Assembly: GCA_020051175.1 (NCBI GenBank)
Contig: JAGVJJ010000099.1
Span: 1 to 32,528, forward strand
Direction: 5' to 3'
Length of the DNA stretch: 32,528 nucleotides
DNA from: Bacteroidia bacterium
Lineage (GTDB): Bacteria; Bacteroidota; Bacteroidia; 2-12-FULL-35-15
The position numbers and the translations under genes were made by a program. Below, one piece after another: positions 32,280 through 32,528 of this stretch; position 1 is the first letter of the stretch, and each line of letters begins with the position of its first letter. The notes under the pieces are model-generated. The model ran no database searches, was not told the DNA's origin, and worked only from the letters and a program-made list of their open reading frames with translations.

Positions 32280-32528
32280 GTTATTGAGTTATTAAGTTAT
32301 TAAGTTATTAAGTTATTAAGTTATTAAGTTGTCAGTTATCAGTTAATCTTTAAATAAATATGTGTTAAACCACAAATCCCAGTAACCAGTAATCAATAAC
32401 CAATAACCAATAACCCAATAACCAACAACCCAATAACCAATAACCAATAACCAATAACCAATAACCAATAACCAATAACCAATAACCAATAACCAATAAC
32501 CAATAACCAATAACCAATAACCAATAAC
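32271..32528. repeat. expanded tandem repeat region after recF: TTATTAAG octamers and CAATAAC heptamers
   Basis: From 32281 there are six octamers (one TTATTGAG then five perfect TTATTAAG, to 32328). A 60-base less regular part follows (GTCAGTTATCAGTTAATC and on). From about 32391 come AATAACC-type units, and 32431-32528 is exactly 14 perfect copies of CAATAAC, running off the window. The left units (GTTATT) and the right units (AATAAC) are complementary, so the whole can fold back. The true right end is not visible. Confidence 0.9.

Noticed and set aside
32281..32528. CRISPR array
   Set aside because: Units are 7-8 bases with no spacers between them; this is a simple tandem repeat.

Overview
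The window is a stretch of a Bacteroidota chromosome. The evidence is: a type IX secretion (T9SS) signature (PorE-like lipoprotein, giant SprB-repeat/PKD adhesin with a C-terminal type B sorting domain); the operon order rpmB-rpmG-DUF4295 gene-ftsY; bacillithiol gene bshC; zinc-ligand-poor L28 and L33; and several TAnnTTTG promoter -7 boxes. Codon usage and spacers are AT-leaning. No tRNA, rRNA, CRISPR array, transposase or prophage was seen. No gene-free stretch exceeds about 300 bases; the longest spacers (21972-22247, 30872-31154 and 32280-32528) hold hairpins and repeats.

Layout. 1-2630: the 3' end of a DnaQ-like exonuclease gene, an outer-membrane barrel protein, and a minus-strand pair (OmpH/Skp-like and MazG-like). 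2741-3993: two peroxiredoxins transcribed divergently from facing promoters. 4064-5663: a ZIP metal transporter and a methyltransferase (minus). 5744-7144: a membrane-anchored SpoIIE-type phosphatase. 7275-14242: a roughly 2,300-residue cell-surface adhesin, split by a frameshift at a run of seven G. 14366-15961: a TPR/PD40 protein resembling PorE without the OmpA domain. 16061-17960: rpmB, rpmG, a 51-residue DUF4295 protein and ftsY. 18002-19346: a second SpoIIE-type phosphatase, broken by an apparent 14-base loss in its metal-binding motif. 19348-20245 (minus): a YtxH / holin-like / unknown small-protein cassette. 20317-21971: an AI-2E family exporter and a PhnA-like protein. 22248-24307: rimO and a small OmpA-domain protein. 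24440-25003 (minus): a NUDIX hydrolase. 25180-29495: bshC, queE and the PorE-like lipoprotein gene. 29599-30871 (minus): ribH and a TPR membrane protein. 31155-32279: recF.

Two themes stand out. First, surface and secretion: the adhesin carries a T9SS type B C-terminal domain, the PD40 protein follows it, and a full PorE-like protein lies about 12 kb downstream. Two phosphatases of one family flank this region at some distance, one intact and one broken. Second, the spacers are rich in structured repeats. One family of inverted repeats (core TTTCGTAAATTCG) occurs at three loci and abuts the recF start codon. A second class is low-complexity hairpins whose arms are built from 7-14-base tandem units; the last one has expanded into at least 14 perfect copies of CAATAAC and runs off the end of the window, which may be why the sequence stops there. 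A 48-base perfect palindrome separates the porE-like gene from ribH.

Most genes are ordinary housekeeping genes. I found no convincing new multi-gene system. The best leads are the two gene breaks (possible phase variation, recent inactivation or sequence error) and the hairpin/tandem repeat class.
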